From JAENVT01 sp031412355 (GTDB lineage Bacteria; Actinomycetota; Acidimicrobiia; Acidimicrobiales; Ilumatobacteraceae), in assembly GCA_031412355.1 (NCBI GenBank), contig JANOCR010000206.1, forward strand, positions 1-15,526: DNA of 15,526 bases. The letters run 5' to 3'. Of this stretch, positions 15,174-15,526 are shown in pieces. The number at the start of each line of letters is the position of its first letter. Positions within the stretch are counted from its first letter, which is position 1. The notes beneath the pieces were generated by a model, which had not been told where the DNA came from, made no database searches, and was given only the letters and a program-made list of their open reading frames with translations. Both the position numbers and the translations under genes were made by a program.

Positions 15174-15179
15174 AGCCTA
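15174..15179 (-). promoter_or_regulatory. Candidate -10 box for the second TauE gene, leaderless
   Basis: On the minus strand this reads TAGGCT and ends six bases before GTG 15167, which places the transcript start on the start codon. Confidence 0.42.
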
Positions 15180-15240
15180 CGCGAGCCGTCTTTTGCCGGA
15201 GTGTTCCGCGGTGCAGGTGCGCTCATGTGGGTTGCGCCGC

Positions 15241-15246
15241 TACACT
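15241..15246 (+). promoter_or_regulatory. Candidate -10 box for tuf
   Basis: TACACT fits the actinobacterial TANNNT pattern and would give a leader of about 42 bases before tuf. No good -35 lies at 16-18 bases. A TTGACA at 15258-15263 lacks a partner downstream. A separate tuf promoter is needed, since the gene upstream runs the other way. Confidence 0.4.
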
Positions 15247-15294
15247 CCCTGCGTTCTTTGACAACCCACAGATCCCCGAAAGACGGAGATAGCA

Positions 15295-15526
15295 ATGAGC
15301 AAGGCGAAGTTTGAGCGGAATAAGCCGCACGTCAATATTGGCACGATGGGTCACATTGACCATGGCAAGACCACCCTTACGGCTGCGATCTCCAAGACGC
15401 TGGCGGGGAAGGGGTTGGCGAATTACACGCCGTTCGATCAGATCGACAAGGCGCCGGAAGAGAAAGCGCGCGGTATCACGATCTCGATTGCTCACATCGA
15501 GTACGAGACGACGAACCGTCACTACG
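15295..15526 (+). CDS. tuf: Elongation factor Tu, 5' part, cut by window edge
   Basis: The first 77 codons of EF-Tu, which delivers aminoacyl-tRNA to the ribosome. MSKAKFERNKPHVNIGTMGH is the standard start. G1 is GHIDHGKT, and the switch I end KARGITISIAHIEYET follows. ATG 15295 has GGAG at 15285-15288, six bases upstream. The rest lies beyond the window. The codon use differs visibly from fusA: Ala is mostly GCG, Thr mostly ACG, and Asn mostly AAT. In other bacteria tuf follows fusA directly; here 8.6 kb lie between them. Confidence 0.97.
   Translation, partial: MSKAKFERNKPHVNIGTMGHIDHGKTTLTAAISKTLAGKGLANYTPFDQIDKAPEEKARGITISIAHIEYETTNRHY

Noticed and set aside
1..15526. tRNA, rRNA, insertion sequence or integrase genes
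   Set aside because: No cloverleaf, rRNA-like stretch, transposase motif or terminal inverted repeat was found by eye on either strand.

Overview
The window is GC-rich (my estimate is over 60 %) and reads as a chromosomal piece of a high-GC actinobacterium. The likely group is the Acidimicrobiia (Ilumatobacter-like). This rests on the RpsL and EF-G sequence style, an F420 (Ddn-type) oxidoreductase, a possibly mycofactocin-linked GMC dehydrogenase, several S/T-rich or acidic lipoproteins, and start codons lying directly behind TANNNT boxes. The taxon is inferred, not proven.

The backbone is a str operon broken into pieces. It runs: 3' part of rpsL (1-284), rpsG (298-768), a Ddn/DUF385 gene (809-1240), a minus-strand lipoprotein and NERD-like pair (1242-2625), a DUF2277 gene (2686-2952), a minus-strand amidase (2963-4408), fusA (4559-6658), an acidic lipoprotein (6673-7416), a lipase-CHAT pair (7526-11232), transporter gene remnants (11246-12028), a strong hairpin terminator (12049-12085), a GMC oxidoreductase-TauE pair (12125-14412), a second TauE gene on the minus strand (14409-15167), and the 5' end of tuf (15295 to the edge). 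rpsL-rpsG, fusA and tuf therefore cannot be one simple transcript here; fusA and tuf need their own promoters.

The most unusual part is 7526-11232. A cytosolic LCAT-like alpha/beta hydrolase with an intact Ser-Asp-His triad and a C-terminal beta-sandwich overlaps, by a GTGA start/stop, a membrane-anchored protein. That partner has an N-terminal outside domain, about three transmembrane segments, a Pro/Ala linker, a beta-rich domain and a C-terminal CHAT (caspase-like) protease with its His-Cys dyad. Sensor, membrane anchor, protease and lipase in one coupled unit look like a regulated membrane-damaging or defence-type module. That role is inference.

Directly behind it lie two truncated pieces of a sugar ABC transporter: a permease C-terminus on the minus strand with a frameshift and a nonsense codon, and a substrate-binding-protein C-terminus on the plus strand. 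They are joined head to head, which marks an old rearrangement. The rest of the window is ordinary housekeeping and accessory metabolism, packed very tightly, with several convergent gene ends 1-13 bases apart or overlapping.
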